From positions 140,134 to 204,133 of the forward strand of contig NZ_CAJQYY010000006.1 in NCBI RefSeq assembly GCF_907164575.1: a DNA stretch of 64,000 bases, in the 5' to 3' direction. The notes below the pieces were generated by a model. The model had not been told where the DNA came from. It ran no database searches and saw nothing but the letters and a program-made list of their open reading frames with translations. A program made the translations under genes and the position numbers. The first letter of the stretch is position 1; every line of letters begins with the position of its first letter. Shown in pieces: positions 45,859 to 54,890 of the stretch. The stretch is from Paraburkholderia gardini. Lineage in GTDB: Bacteria; Pseudomonadota; Gammaproteobacteria; Burkholderiales; Burkholderiaceae.

Positions 45859-47015
45859 TTCATTTCGTAGGACTTTGCACCCGTACCTGCCAAAGTGCCG
45901 TTATCGACGATCAGATATTCTGGCCGGATCGGCTTGCCATCGAAAAAGCATTGCAGGATCTCCAGCGTGCCGGCCGCATAGCGCGCCTGCCCAGATAGCG
46001 ACGTACCGGAAACGTGTGGCGTCATCCCGTTGAACGGCATCGTGCGCCACGGATGGTTGGCGGGTGCCGGTTCCGGAAACCACACGTCGCCCGCATAGCC
46101 TGCCAGATGACCGGACGTGACCGCGTCCACGACCGCGTCGCGATCGACGAGTTGTGCGCGCGCAGTGTTGATTAGATAGGCGCCGCGTCTCATGCGCGCG
46201 AGCATTGCCGCGTCGAATAGGTTTTCCGTCGACGGATACAGTGGAATCTGCAAATTAACAATGTCAACGGCGCTTGCGAGCGATGCCGCGTCCGGATGGT
46301 AGATCAGATCCAGCTCTCGCTCGACGTCCGCGCCGAGGCGATGGCGCTGCGTGTAGTGCAGGGTTAGGCCAAACGGTTTCAGCCGGCGTAGGACCGCGAG
46401 GCCAATGCGGCCAGCGCCTACCGTGCCGAAATGCATCCCCTCGATGTCATAGCTGCGCGATACGCAATCGGCGATGTTCCAGCCGCCTTGCTCCGCGAAC
46501 CGATGTGACGGCAGGAAATTACGGACCAGCGCAAGCGTGCTCATCACGACGTGCTCGGCGACGCCGATGCTGTTCGAGCCGGTTACTTCGGCGACGACGA
46601 TGTTCGCACGGGCGGCGGCCGCGAGATCAACGTGATCGGAGCCGATGCCAGCCGTTAGCGCGAGCTTCAGCTTCTTCGCCTTCGCGATCCGCTCGGCGCT
46701 CAGGTAGGCGGGCCAGAACGGCTGTGAGATCACCACATCGGCCTCGGGCAACCATTTCTCGAATTCCGAGTCAGGGCCATCCTTGTCGCTCGTCACGATG
46801 AATCTATGCCCGCTCGCCTCCATGTACTGATGCAGCCCGAGCGCGCCGGACACGCACCCAACGAGTTCGCCCGGCTTGAACCCGAGAGGCTCTTTCGGCG
46901 TCGGCGCGGTCTGGCCGTCGGCGTAATGGGTGATGACCGGGATAGCGTCCCGAACATAGCGCGGCGGATAGCCGTCGATCGGATCGGGGTAAAGTACGCA
47001 CAAGACGGTTGCCAT
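45855..47015 (-). CDS. fdh: NAD-dependent formate dehydrogenase
   Basis: A 386-residue D-2-hydroxyacid-dehydrogenase-fold enzyme oxidising formate to CO2 with NAD+. Evidence: N-terminus MATVLCVLYPDPIDGYPP, NAD-binding GAGRIG (about 200-205), LALTAGIGSDHVDLAAAA (about 113-130), NTARAQLVDRDAV (about 280) and the catalytic histidine in MTPHVSGTSLSGQARY (about 330). AGAGGAG precedes the ATG at 47015; the in-frame extension to 47135 is dropped. It is bounded on both sides by SDR fragments. Possible role: formaldehyde/formate detoxification or NADH supply. Confidence 0.92.
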   Translation of the reverse strand: MATVLCVLYPDPIDGYPPRYVRDAIPVITHYADGQTAPTPKEPLGFKPGELVGCVSGALGLHQYMEASGHRFIVTSDKDGPDSEFEKWLPEADVVISQPFWPAYLSAERIAKAKKLKLALTAGIGSDHVDLAAAARANIVVAEVTGSNSIGVAEHVVMSTLALVRNFLPSHRFAEQGGWNIADCVSRSYDIEGMHFGTVGAGRIGLAVLRRLKPFGLTLHYTQRHRLGADVERELDLIYHPDAASLASAVDIVNLQIPLYPSTENLFDAAMLARMRRGAYLINTARAQLVDRDAVVDAVTSGHLAGYAGDVWFPEPAPANHPWRTMPFNGMTPHVSGTSLSGQARYAAGTLEILQCFFDGKPIRPEYLIVDNGTLAGTGAKSYEMK

Positions 47016-47077
47016 CGAAGACTCCTCTTGAGTAGCGTCCAGCAAAGCCGAACTCAGAATAGGTTGATGCTGTCGAT

Positions 47078-47206
47078 CAGAGTCGCACCAGCCTGCCATC
47101 GACCACGAGTACTCGGCCGGTGGCGAAGCGGACACCGTCGCTGATGAAAAAGGCTATCGGTCCGGCGATGCCGGTGAGCCTACCTAGCGGGCACTGGCGA
47201 GACTTC
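47078..47206 (-). pseudogene. Second C-terminal fragment of a short-chain dehydrogenase gene
   Basis: The minus-strand frame ending at 47078 reads CPLGRLTGIAGPIAFFISDG, then FATGRVLVVDGRLVRL and a stop, again an SDR C-terminus, with no N-terminal part. It differs in sequence from the fragment at 45751-45858, so the two are not copies of one another. The left limit is approximate. Confidence 0.65.
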
Positions 47207-47284
47207 ACCGGATCGCCCTCTGATGCAACATCGGGGATGTAGGGGATATCCACTTAAATGCTCGCAGCAATGAATTGGCGTCCT

Positions 47285-47402
47285 CGAATCTAAGTAGATC
47301 GCCCGAGACTGCGGCGACTGCTCAATGTGCAGTCGTTCCGCCGCGCGGGAAATGCAATTCCTCGGCGACCGCAATGAAACAGCGTAGACGGCGTATTTCC
47401 AT
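47285..47402 (-). pseudogene. Frameshifted N-terminal fragment of a LysR gene
   Basis: The sequence encodes MEIRRLRCFIAVAEELHF and, after a one-base frameshift, RAAERLHIEQSPQSRAI, clearly the HTH of a LysR protein. It closely resembles the intact LysR at 44739-45683 but with many silent and some coding differences, so it is a paralogue remnant and not a fresh duplication. The remainder of the gene is missing. Confidence 0.7.
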
Positions 47403-47492
47403 CCAGTTTCCAGTCACACCGTCGCGCCGTCGATCAGAGGCAGTCGTTTTTTCAAGCCCTCGTTCGGACGAAATACTCTTCGTTCCTATTAG

Positions 47493-48488
47493 TCAGATTG
47501 CGATCACGACCTTTCCGACCGTCCTGCCGGATGCGACGAGTTCGTGGGCAGCTTTCATCGTTTCGGCCGTGAGGCCCTCCAGCAGCGTCGTCATAATCGG
47601 CTTCACGCGACCCTCGACGACGAGCGCGGCAACGGTTGCCAGGATTCTTCCCTGCCGTTCCGGCTCGCTGCCGTAGATGATCCTGCTGAATACCATCTCC
47701 AGATGGAGCGAGGCTGCTTTCGGCGCGAGCGGGCGGACATCGAGCGGTGGGCCGCCATCCACGACGGAGAGATGGCCGAAAGGGCGTAGTACGTTTGCGA
47801 TCCAGCCGATGTTATCGGCAGACTTCGCCGTGGAGAGTACCCAATCGACATGCGGGATGCCTGCCGCGCCAAGCTGTTCGGCGATGTCGGCGCTGTGGTC
47901 GAGCACCAGATCGGCACCCATCCGCTTGCACCACTTCTTCGAGTCCGGACGTGAGCCGGTACTGATGACGAACGCCGTGGTCCTGGCCTTCAGAAGTTGC
48001 GTCGCAAGTGAACCGACAGCGCCCGCGCCGCCCAGCACGAGCACGCGATCCACGCCGGACGGCAGCACGTCCTGGTCGCGGAAAACTGCCTCCCATGCCG
48101 TCACGGCGCCGATCGGCAAGCTTGCCGCATCGGTGAACGAGAGCTGGTCAGGTACGTGGGCGACGATCCGATGATCGACGGCCACGCGCTCCGCCCAAGC
48201 CCCGTCGCGTGTCATATCGCCGGTGCCGAAAACCCGATCACCGACCTTGAAGCGCTCGACTGCGGGGCCTGCGCCCACCACGATACCGGCGAACTCCCAA
48301 CCCAACAGAACACGGCCACCAGGTTCGGCGCTCTTCATGCTGCGGATGGCCGCTTCGCCAGGATTGACGCCGATGGCTCGCACCTCGACCAATACGTCTT
48401 GGTCACGCAGCGCCGGTTCTTCGACATCCGCAAGATGGATCGCGAAGTCAGCAAGGCTGTGCGCCTTTTCATAAACGAGAGCCTTCAT
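47493..48488 (-). CDS. Zinc-type alcohol dehydrogenase/quinone oxidoreductase family protein
   Basis: A 331-residue MDR-superfamily oxidoreductase. The GroES-like N-terminal half has the region EVRAIGVNPGEAAIRSM (about 34-50), and the Rossmann half has VLGGAGAVGSLATQLLKA (about 148-165). No structural-zinc cysteine cluster is apparent, so it is probably an NADPH:quinone or enoyl reductase. Overlaps the preceding gene by four bases; last gene of the cargo operon. Confidence 0.87.
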   Translation of the reverse strand: MKALVYEKAHSLADFAIHLADVEEPALRDQDVLVEVRAIGVNPGEAAIRSMKSAEPGGRVLLGWEFAGIVVGAGPAVERFKVGDRVFGTGDMTRDGAWAERVAVDHRIVAHVPDQLSFTDAASLPIGAVTAWEAVFRDQDVLPSGVDRVLVLGGAGAVGSLATQLLKARTTAFVISTGSRPDSKKWCKRMGADLVLDHSADIAEQLGAAGIPHVDWVLSTAKSADNIGWIANVLRPFGHLSVVDGGPPLDVRPLAPKAASLHLEMVFSRIIYGSEPERQGRILATVAALVVEGRVKPIMTTLLEGLTAETMKAAHELVASGRTVGKVVIAI

Positions 48489-49093
48489 AGCACGAACCTT
48501 TCGCCGAAAGTGAGCCGGACACCCGCGAGCGGGCCGCCGAGCTGTTGGAGTCGCCCACCGACCGCGAGAGAGCCGAGATCGATGCAGCTAAAGCCGACTT
48601 CCTCAACGAGGTTGCTGACCGGCTGCTTGGCATCGGCGGCGTCCCCAGAAATGAACAGGACGGTGCGCGGCTTCGTGGCCGAGAAGTCGGAAATCCACGA
48701 CATCGGCACGGAGTTGAACGCCTTGACGACCTTCGCTCCAGGAGCGAGGTCCGCGACGATCTCGCTGGACGTTCGCCCCGATATATCGCCCAGGGACAGC
48801 GGCGTGTAGCTGGCGACCCGGTTCGTGGCATCGACAAGGATGCGCCCCTTCCAGTCCGGAACACCGAACAGTGCCGGCTGCACGCTGGACCACCTGACCG
48901 CGAGCACGACAATATCCTGCTCCGCAACTTGCTGGGGTGTTCCGGCCGTCGCGCCGGCGCCAAGCTCCTTCACCACGTCAGCGAGGGAATCCGGCCCGCG
49001 CGAGTTGCTGAGCATGACCTGATGCCCGAGAGGTAGGACATGCTTCGCGATCGTTTGGGCGACCGTGCTCGCACCGATGAAGCCTATCTTCAT
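48485..49093 (-). CDS. NADPH-dependent F420-reductase-like protein
   Basis: A 202-residue Rossmann protein beginning MKIGFIGASTVAQTIAKH, with the conserved LSNSRGPDSLADVV (about 28-41) and KVVKAFNSVPMSW (about 123-135) of the F420:NADP oxidoreductase-like/NAD-binding 2 group. Betaproteobacteria generally lack F420, so the true cofactor and reaction are unknown. AAGGGAG lies ahead of the ATG at 49093; the ORF extension to 49231 is rejected. Confidence 0.87.
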   Translation of the reverse strand: MKIGFIGASTVAQTIAKHVLPLGHQVMLSNSRGPDSLADVVKELGAGATAGTPQQVAEQDIVVLAVRWSSVQPALFGVPDWKGRILVDATNRVASYTPLSLGDISGRTSSEIVADLAPGAKVVKAFNSVPMSWISDFSATKPRTVLFISGDAADAKQPVSNLVEEVGFSCIDLGSLAVGGRLQQLGGPLAGVRLTFGERFVL

Positions 49094-49983
49094 GACGCGC
49101 TCCCTTGGGCTTTGGCCGCCTCCGCGACCGAACGCAAATACTCGGCGGGCGTCGTGGGCTTGTGGCCGATAAGCGTTTCGAGATCGTCGGTGACCTCCTC
49201 CCACTCGCCCTGGTTCATGCCCTGAACCCACTTCAGAATGAACGGGGCGACAAAATCGGGGAAGCCGAGCCCTTGCATCGACTTGATGTATTCCTCATCC
49301 GAGATCGCGATGTAGGGCACATCCTTGCCGTGGACCTCTGACAGAATCCGGGCAATATCGGCCCACGAGACTGCCGGTGAGCCCGACAGGTAGTAGGTTT
49401 TGCCTTCGTGCCCCGGTTCGGCCAAGACTGTCGCATGAGCCGCAGCCAGATCGTCGCGAGTCGCCGCAGTGAACTTGCCGTTACCCGCCGGCACCCGAAC
49501 ACCCGTCTCTACAGCATTCGGCCCGGCATACATGATGGCGGGCTCCATGAACGGCGGGTGCTGAACAAGCGTATAGGTTAGACCCGATGACCGCAGCTTC
49601 TCGACCGTGAAGATATCCTCTTCGGTGATTTCTTTCATGACGAAGGTCGAGCCAGCTTTACGATAAATCGGCATGTAGACGAGGAACCGGACGCCCGCCT
49701 CGACCGCTACGTCGATCACGTTGGCGTGAGCCGTCTTGCGATCGGTGAAGGCGTGTGCCGAAACCAACATCAACTTCTCGACGCCGACGAAAGCGCGCTT
49801 CAGGGATTCACGATCCAGATAGTCGCCCTGGCGAAGCTCGACGCCGAGCGCCGCCAAATCCTTCGCCTTCGCCGGATCACGGACCAGCCCGATCAGATCG
49901 CTCGCGGGCCGCTTTTTCAGCAGATGCAGGATGGTCTTCCGGCCGATATCGCCGCTCGCACCCGTGACAAGAATTTTGCTCAT
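49090..49983 (-). CDS. NmrA-like NAD(P)-binding protein
   Basis: A 297-residue atypical SDR of the NmrA/QorB-like group. The nucleotide motif GASGDIGRKT lies at about 8-17, GLVRDPAKAKDLAALGVELR at 33-52, and the substrate half contains YTLVQHPPFMEP. GGAG precedes the ATG. Proteins of this group are NADPH-dependent quinone reductases or redox sensors. Coupled by four bases to the F420-reductase-like gene. Confidence 0.87.
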   Translation of the reverse strand: MSKILVTGASGDIGRKTILHLLKKRPASDLIGLVRDPAKAKDLAALGVELRQGDYLDRESLKRAFVGVEKLMLVSAHAFTDRKTAHANVIDVAVEAGVRFLVYMPIYRKAGSTFVMKEITEEDIFTVEKLRSSGLTYTLVQHPPFMEPAIMYAGPNAVETGVRVPAGNGKFTAATRDDLAAAHATVLAEPGHEGKTYYLSGSPAVSWADIARILSEVHGKDVPYIAISDEEYIKSMQGLGFPDFVAPFILKWVQGMNQGEWEEVTDDLETLIGHKPTTPAEYLRSVAEAAKAQGSAS

Positions 49984-50025
49984 AATCTTTTCTCCAATTT
50001 CGTCAGTGACAATGGTTGATGAGGG

Positions 50026-50712
50026 TCAGCTCGCAAGCCTGGCCGCTTCGCGCTCCGCGCGTCTGACGGGCTGGGGTGCCAGAGGATTGAGGTCTTTGGC
50101 GATGGCATAGGCGCGCTCGGTCGCCGGTCGCGAGGCGATCGCTTCGAGCCAGCGCTCGATGGCCGGATATTCATCAAGATCCAAACCGAACAGGCTGTAG
50201 GGTGCCGCCCAGGTATAGACGGCGATGTCTGCGATCGAATAAGCATCGCCGGCGAGCCAGTCCCGTTCTTCGAGGCGCTTATTGAGCACACCATAGAGGC
50301 GTTGAGTTTCTTTCGTGAAACGCTCGATGCCGAAGGGATACTTCTCCGAGCTACGCAGAAAGAAAATGAGCTGCCCCGCCATCGGACCGAGGCCAGCCAC
50401 TTGCCAGAACAGCCACTGATTGACTTCGACGCGGGCGCGGATGTCCTGTGGCATCAGCTTGCCGGTCTTTTCGGCGAGATATTGAAGAATGGCGCCGGAC
50501 TCGAAGATGCTGATCGGAGCACCGCCGCCGATTGGATCGTGATCCATGATCGCGGGCATCTTGTTATTGGGCGCGATTTCCAGAAATTTCGGCTCGAACT
50601 GTTCGTTCTTGACGAGGTTGATGGGCACGATGTTGTAGGGAAGCCCGGTCTCTTCCAAAAACATCGTGATCTTGTGGCCGTTCGGCGTGGTCCAATAATG
50701 CAGGTCGATCAT
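50026..50712 (-). CDS. Glutathione S-transferase (YfcG/Nu-class like)
   Basis: A 228-residue GST. The thioredoxin-like N-domain starts MIDLHYWTTPNGHKITMFLEE, with NNKMPAIMDHDP (about 49-60) and the glutathione-binding IFESGAILQYLAEK (about 69-82). The helical C-domain includes WLAGDAYSIADIAVYTW. The TPNGHK active region is that of the YfcG/Nu class, which also has disulfide-bond reductase activity. It sits 42 bp upstream of the NmrA-like gene. Confidence 0.92.
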   Translation of the reverse strand: MIDLHYWTTPNGHKITMFLEETGLPYNIVPINLVKNEQFEPKFLEIAPNNKMPAIMDHDPIGGGAPISIFESGAILQYLAEKTGKLMPQDIRARVEVNQWLFWQVAGLGPMAGQLIFFLRSSEKYPFGIERFTKETQRLYGVLNKRLEERDWLAGDAYSIADIAVYTWAAPYSLFGLDLDEYPAIERWLEAIASRPATERAYAIAKDLNPLAPQPVRRAEREAARLAS

Positions 50713-50797
50713 ATTTCGCTTTCTCGCTGGGAAGCCGGGAGGCCCGCCGCCCGGTGTTGATACGGAGTGTCAGCAGATCCGGCGGCGGGCGCTGTGG

Positions 50798-51577
50798 TCA
50801 GATACCGGCCAAGGTGCCCCAACCACCACCGACAAAGAGCGTATCGCCGGTGATGTAGGAGGCCCGCTGCGACGCCAGGAAGACGATGGCTTCCGCCAAA
50901 TCTTGGGCCTTGCCGGCACGGCCTTCGAGCGGCACCGTGGCGAAGAACTGCGCGTCGGTGATACCCATTGCCTGAGTGATGGTGTTGCGAACCTCGTCAC
51001 CGCCGGGGGTGATGATCGGTCCGGGCGACACGATGTTGACGCGCACACCCTTCGGCGCCACCTCCTTGGCGAGCGATTCCGACCAGTTGTTCAGCGCGGC
51101 CTTGGCGGCGCCGTAGTGCGCCATCGGGCCACCGAATGCAATGCGGCCGCCGGCAGTGACATTGACGATCGAACCCTTCGTCTTAACCAGTTCGTCCAGC
51201 GATGCGTAGGTGATGCGTAGAGCGGCCAGGAAGTTGATGTTCAGGCTATCGACCCATTCCTCGTCCGAGATCGCAGTCGAGGCCGGCAGATGGAGTCGGG
51301 CGGCGCCGGCATTGTTGATCAGGATGTCGAGACCGCCGAGCGCGGCGATTGCCTCCCTAGCAACCTTTTGCGCGCCTTCCAGCGTGCGCGTGTCGCCAGC
51401 GATGAACGTCGCGCTCTTCGGCGTTTCGGCATGTGTGTTCCGGGCGGTGACAACGACCTTCGCGCCGCCGTCGATGAAGCGCTGCGCGGTGGCCGCGCCG
51501 ATGCCGCGCGTTCCGCCCGTGACAAGGACACGACGACCGGCAAACTCTTTGGTGAGATCGAGAAGATATTCAGACAT
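50798..51577 (-). CDS. Short-chain dehydrogenase/reductase
   Basis: A 259-residue classical SDR. Cofactor motif TGGTRGIG (about 20-27), NNAGAA (about 90-95), catalytic YxxxK as YGAAKAAL (about 155-162), and the C-terminal ITGDTLFVGGGWG. A basic TARN after the second strand suggests NADPH. The start could also be 51589 (MDGF); neither has a strong binding site. Second gene of the cargo operon. Confidence 0.9.
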   Translation of the reverse strand: MSEYLLDLTKEFAGRRVLVTGGTRGIGAATAQRFIDGGAKVVVTARNTHAETPKSATFIAGDTRTLEGAQKVAREAIAALGGLDILINNAGAARLHLPASTAISDEEWVDSLNINFLAALRITYASLDELVKTKGSIVNVTAGGRIAFGGPMAHYGAAKAALNNWSESLAKEVAPKGVRVNIVSPGPIITPGGDEVRNTITQAMGITDAQFFATVPLEGRAGKAQDLAEAIVFLASQRASYITGDTLFVGGGWGTLAGI

Positions 51578-51620
51578 AAAGCCATCCATTTTCAGTTGAG
51601 GTTGGGACATTCCCGGCGTA

Positions 51621-52289
51621 TCAACCGCCCTTGGCACGGGCGAGTTGATCGAGGATCGGAAAAAGGTGATCGGGTTCGGGACGGCGCGTGTAGTCGGGAT
51701 TGATCTCGGCGTAGGCAATGACGCCGCCCTGGCCGATCACGAAGCGAGCGGGCATCGGCAGCGACCAGCTCGCTTCTCCGTTGATCGCCTCCAGATCGTT
51801 GCCGAGGGTGCGGTAGAGTTCGACTGTCTTGGGTGAGAGCGCGTATCGAAGACCGAAGGCGTCGGCGACCTTGCCGCCGGCATCGATCAGGATCGGAAAG
51901 CCGAGCTTGTTCTCGCGCGCGGACTTACGGCTATTCGCAGCGTTCTGCATCGACACGGCGACGAGTGCTGCGCCGCGCGCCTCTATCTCGGCGCGGGCTT
52001 CTTCGAGCGCCTGTAGTTCGATGTTGCAGTAGGGACACCAGACGCCGCGATAGAAGCTGACGACCAGAGGCCCTTTGGCGAGCAGTTTGGCGGAGCTGAC
52101 CGACGTGCCGCTTTCGTTCGGCAGCACGAACGACGGTGCGTCATCGCCGGCCTTGAGCGCATGATCGGCCTGGCCACTGGCAATTTGTTCTGCGATACCG
52201 TCTCTCAGCGCAGTAACGAGCGGCTGGGGAATTGCGCCGCTGCTTACTAGGTCGTTGGTGAACGCGTCGAGCCTGGCCTGCAATGTCAT
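51621..52289 (-). CDS. Peroxiredoxin-like AhpC/TSA-family protein
   Basis: A 222-residue thioredoxin-fold protein. The peroxidatic-type motif reads FYRGVWCPYCNIELQALE (about 79-96), i.e. a CxxC of thioredoxin/Prx type, with the following VSMQNAANSRKSARENKLGFPIL. It probably reduces peroxides. AGGAG precedes the ATG at 52289. It is the first gene of a six-gene co-directional operon, with a perfect palindrome about 100 bp upstream. Confidence 0.9.
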   Translation of the reverse strand: MTLQARLDAFTNDLVSSGAIPQPLVTALRDGIAEQIASGQADHALKAGDDAPSFVLPNESGTSVSSAKLLAKGPLVVSFYRGVWCPYCNIELQALEEARAEIEARGAALVAVSMQNAANSRKSARENKLGFPILIDAGGKVADAFGLRYALSPKTVELYRTLGNDLEAINGEASWSLPMPARFVIGQGGVIAYAEINPDYTRRPEPDHLFPILDQLARAKGG

Positions 52290-52390
52290 GTTGCATCTCC
52301 TATCGGAATACAGGGATGCAAACCTCCCTGACCACGATGGAGATGATCTTTTATTCGCCTAAGACGCGGTAGAGGAGAAACATGACTTTC

Positions 52391-52413
52391 ATATATTCAA
52401 TTTATGAATATAT
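52391..52413. promoter_or_regulatory. Perfect palindrome upstream of the peroxiredoxin-led operon
   Basis: ATATATTCA-ATTTA-TGAATATAT is a nine-base perfect inverted repeat with a five-base centre, in the 155-bp gap between the peroxiredoxin-like gene start and the LysR stop. Position and symmetry fit an operator for the operon, plausibly bound by the neighbouring LysR protein (the inner T-N-A spacing is compatible). Confidence 0.6.
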
Positions 52414-52444
52414 TTGCTCAGCATTCGCAGTGGCCGCTGCGGCA

Positions 52445-53395
52445 TCAAGAGAACTCAGATTCCGTATCACGCGCACGGCATGACGCTTGGTGTTCATTCC
52501 ATAGCACGTCCAGCTCCCCGAATTCGGCACTGATGAAATCCGAGAAGGCTCTGGCAGAAGGTTTGGCCGCTCGACCCGCTGGCAGGATCACGTGAATGTC
52601 GGCCGAACCCAGTTCCCAGTCGGGGAGTACTCGGACCAGGAGTCCACTTCGTAACTCCTTGAGCATACCGAGAGCACCCGCCGAAATAATGCCTAGACCG
52701 GCAACCGCTGCGGCGGTTGCACCTTCACCGCCATTCAGGATGAACCGTCCATCTACACGGACTGATGTGGTCTTACCGTTCTTCTTGAAAACCCATCCCT
52801 CCATCCCTCGGCCAGCCGGCCCGACAATGATCGAGAAATCGCTCAGATCGGAGGGAGTGCGTGGTACGCCAGCCTTGGCGAGGTAGTCGGGCGAAGCCGC
52901 CAGCACTCTATGCACGACGCCAACCTTTCTGGCGACGGCCGACGAGTCGCCCAGACTGCCGACACGCAGCGCAACATCAACGGCATCGTTGACGAGATCC
53001 TGTTTTTCGTCGTTCAGAAGGAACTCGACGCGAAGATTAGGATGCTGCTCGGTAAAGCGCGGTAGCCGAGGCAGTACGCATCTAAGCGCTAAAGACGTGG
53101 ACAGCGCGATCCGAAGTACACCGCGCAGTTCCCCCGTGCCCCGAGCCGCGTGGTCGGCCTCGTCCAGTGCGGCGAGAATCGCCTCCACCCGTGCCAGATA
53201 GTCTGTCCCCGCCTCCGTCAGGGTGACAGCACGCGTTGTTCGCACAAGCAGCGCTGCACCGACCTGCTTTTCGAGTGCCGCCACGATCCGCGAGGCGGTC
53301 GGCTGGGAGATGCCCAGCTCGCGCCCGGCGATGGAAAAGCTGCCGGTCCGCGCGACGCGGGCAAACAACTGCAAGGAATAAAATCGGTCATTCAT
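52445..53395 (-). CDS. LysR-family regulator of the cargo operon/MFS gene
   Basis: A 316-residue LysR protein of the CrgA-like clade. The HTH lies at 1-60 (MNDRFYSLQLFARVARTGSF, ELGISQPTASRIVAALEKQ) and the effector domain follows. Divergent from the MFS gene, with a TTGA-N11-TCAA site in between, and immediately upstream of the six-gene operon. Probably senses an electrophile, quinone or oxidant; this is inference. Confidence 0.9.
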   Translation of the reverse strand: MNDRFYSLQLFARVARTGSFSIAGRELGISQPTASRIVAALEKQVGAALLVRTTRAVTLTEAGTDYLARVEAILAALDEADHAARGTGELRGVLRIALSTSLALRCVLPRLPRFTEQHPNLRVEFLLNDEKQDLVNDAVDVALRVGSLGDSSAVARKVGVVHRVLAASPDYLAKAGVPRTPSDLSDFSIIVGPAGRGMEGWVFKKNGKTTSVRVDGRFILNGGEGATAAAVAGLGIISAGALGMLKELRSGLLVRVLPDWELGSADIHVILPAGRAAKPSARAFSDFISAEFGELDVLWNEHQASCRARDTESEFS

Positions 53396-53400
53396 TCAGA

Positions 53401-53423
53401 AATTGAATTTAAGATACTCAATT
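53401..53423. promoter_or_regulatory. LysR-type operator (AATTGA-N11-TCAATT)
   Basis: A six-base inverted repeat with an 11-base spacer, the classical T-N11-A LysR box in its fullest form, six bases upstream of the LysR start codon in the LysR/MFS divergent region. It fits autoregulation and control of the exporter gene. Confidence 0.65.
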
Positions 53424-53582
53424 CTTCATGCTACTACGAATTTCCCGCATAAGTTAGTCTCCGTTATTACCGTCGGCGTGCCTCGGCCGGGTTGATCTGC
53501 AGATCCAGCCATCACGCGATCGGAACTGCTGAAAGCCGATCACGGCGATCTAACGCGAAACTCCTCCCCCGCACAACTTCTT

Positions 53583-54809
53583 ATGCCATCTAACCACTCC
53601 CCACAGGCCGAGGTCGCTACAAGTCTGCGTCAGTGGCTTTCCGCTATCGCGGTCGCTATCAGCGCTTTTGCCTTTGTAACTGCGGAAGTTCTACCGGTAG
53701 GCCTGCTCCCACAGATCGCAGCCGCGCTCGGTGTCCAGTCGGGTGTGGCAGGCCTCATGGTCACGGTGCCTGGCGTAATGGCAGCCTTTTCTGCGCCCAC
53801 TCTGATGATCCTTGCCGGTCGACTTGATCGACGCAACGTGCTCCTGCTACTCACCGCCGTTTTGCTCGCGTCGAACGTCGTGTCGGCTGCGTCTCAAAAT
53901 CTTGCGACAATGCTCGTCGGGCGTGCGATGCTCGGCGCTGCGCTTGGTGGTTTCTGGACGCTCGCCATTGCTGCCGCTGCGCGGCTCGTTCAGCCGCACG
54001 ATTCTGCGAGAGCCACCGCAATCATTCTCACCGGCATCGCCTTCGCGACGGTAGTGGGAGTCCCTTTTGGCACGTTTGTCGCAACTCTTATTTCGTGGCG
54101 AGCGTCGTTCTTGGCGACCGGGGGGCTTGTCGCAATCGCGCTGGTCGCACAGGCGTTTCTTGTGCCATCTCTGCCGTCGGTAGCGGCCGTGAATGTGACC
54201 GACTTCATTTCGTTGGCGCACCGTCGGCAAATCCAGTTATCTATGCTCATGATCGCCCTGATTTTCGGCGCACATTTTGTGACGTTCACCTATATCGCAC
54301 CACTCCTGCTTCAGGACTTCACGATCAATGAGATGACGCTGCTGCTCCTTGCGTTCGGTGTCATTGGATTTTTTTCGAACGCGATTCTGTCGGTAGCCGC
54401 AACAAAAAGACTCACGGCTTTCATTGCGGGACTGACCGCGCTATTGCTGTGCGCGATCGTGATGATGATGCTTTTCGAACACTCACGGATTGGTGAAAGT
54501 GTAGCGATGTTAATTTGGGGCATTGCGCTTGGTGCGTTGCCGCTCTTGTTCAGTATGTGGATTCAACGCACCACCGCGGACCTTCTCGAAGCAGGCTCGG
54601 CAATGTTTGTCAGTGTGATCCAGGTGGCGATTGCCGTAGGGTCTGCGGTCGGCGGTGTAATCGCGGATCACGCGGGAATGAACGTGGACTTTCTGGCGGG
54701 CGGAGGCCTTACCGTTGTCGGCTTGCTGATTTTGCAACGACTGAGTAATGTGCGCCACGGGATCGTGGAAACGCCCGTAAGACAAGGAAGCGAGCAATCT
54801 GTCGATTGA
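53583..54809 (+). CDS. MFS transporter, AraJ/sugar-efflux-like (DHA1 type)
   Basis: A 408-residue major facilitator with about twelve hydrophobic segments. Typical positions include AFAFVTAEVLPVGLLPQIA (about 25-43), VPGVMAAFSAPTLMILAGRLDRRNVLL with the motif-A GRLDRR (about 82-87) and the FxTLAIAAAARL region. Likely exports a small toxic compound. It is the only plus-strand gene of the cargo block and ends 82 bp from the relaxase stop, in convergent orientation. Confidence 0.9.
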   Translation: MPSNHSPQAEVATSLRQWLSAIAVAISAFAFVTAEVLPVGLLPQIAAALGVQSGVAGLMVTVPGVMAAFSAPTLMILAGRLDRRNVLLLLTAVLLASNVVSAASQNLATMLVGRAMLGAALGGFWTLAIAAAARLVQPHDSARATAIILTGIAFATVVGVPFGTFVATLISWRASFLATGGLVAIALVAQAFLVPSLPSVAAVNVTDFISLAHRRQIQLSMLMIALIFGAHFVTFTYIAPLLLQDFTINEMTLLLLAFGVIGFFSNAILSVAATKRLTAFIAGLTALLLCAIVMMMLFEHSRIGESVAMLIWGIALGALPLLFSMWIQRTTADLLEAGSAMFVSVIQVAIAVGSAVGGVIADHAGMNVDFLAGGGLTVVGLLILQRLSNVRHGIVETPVRQGSEQSVD

Positions 54810-54890
54810 CGCATTGGACAGGTCTCGCCTTCAGATCCAATGCGAAACCTACGCAATGCACATCGCAGATCAAGGATCTACCGCGTTCAG

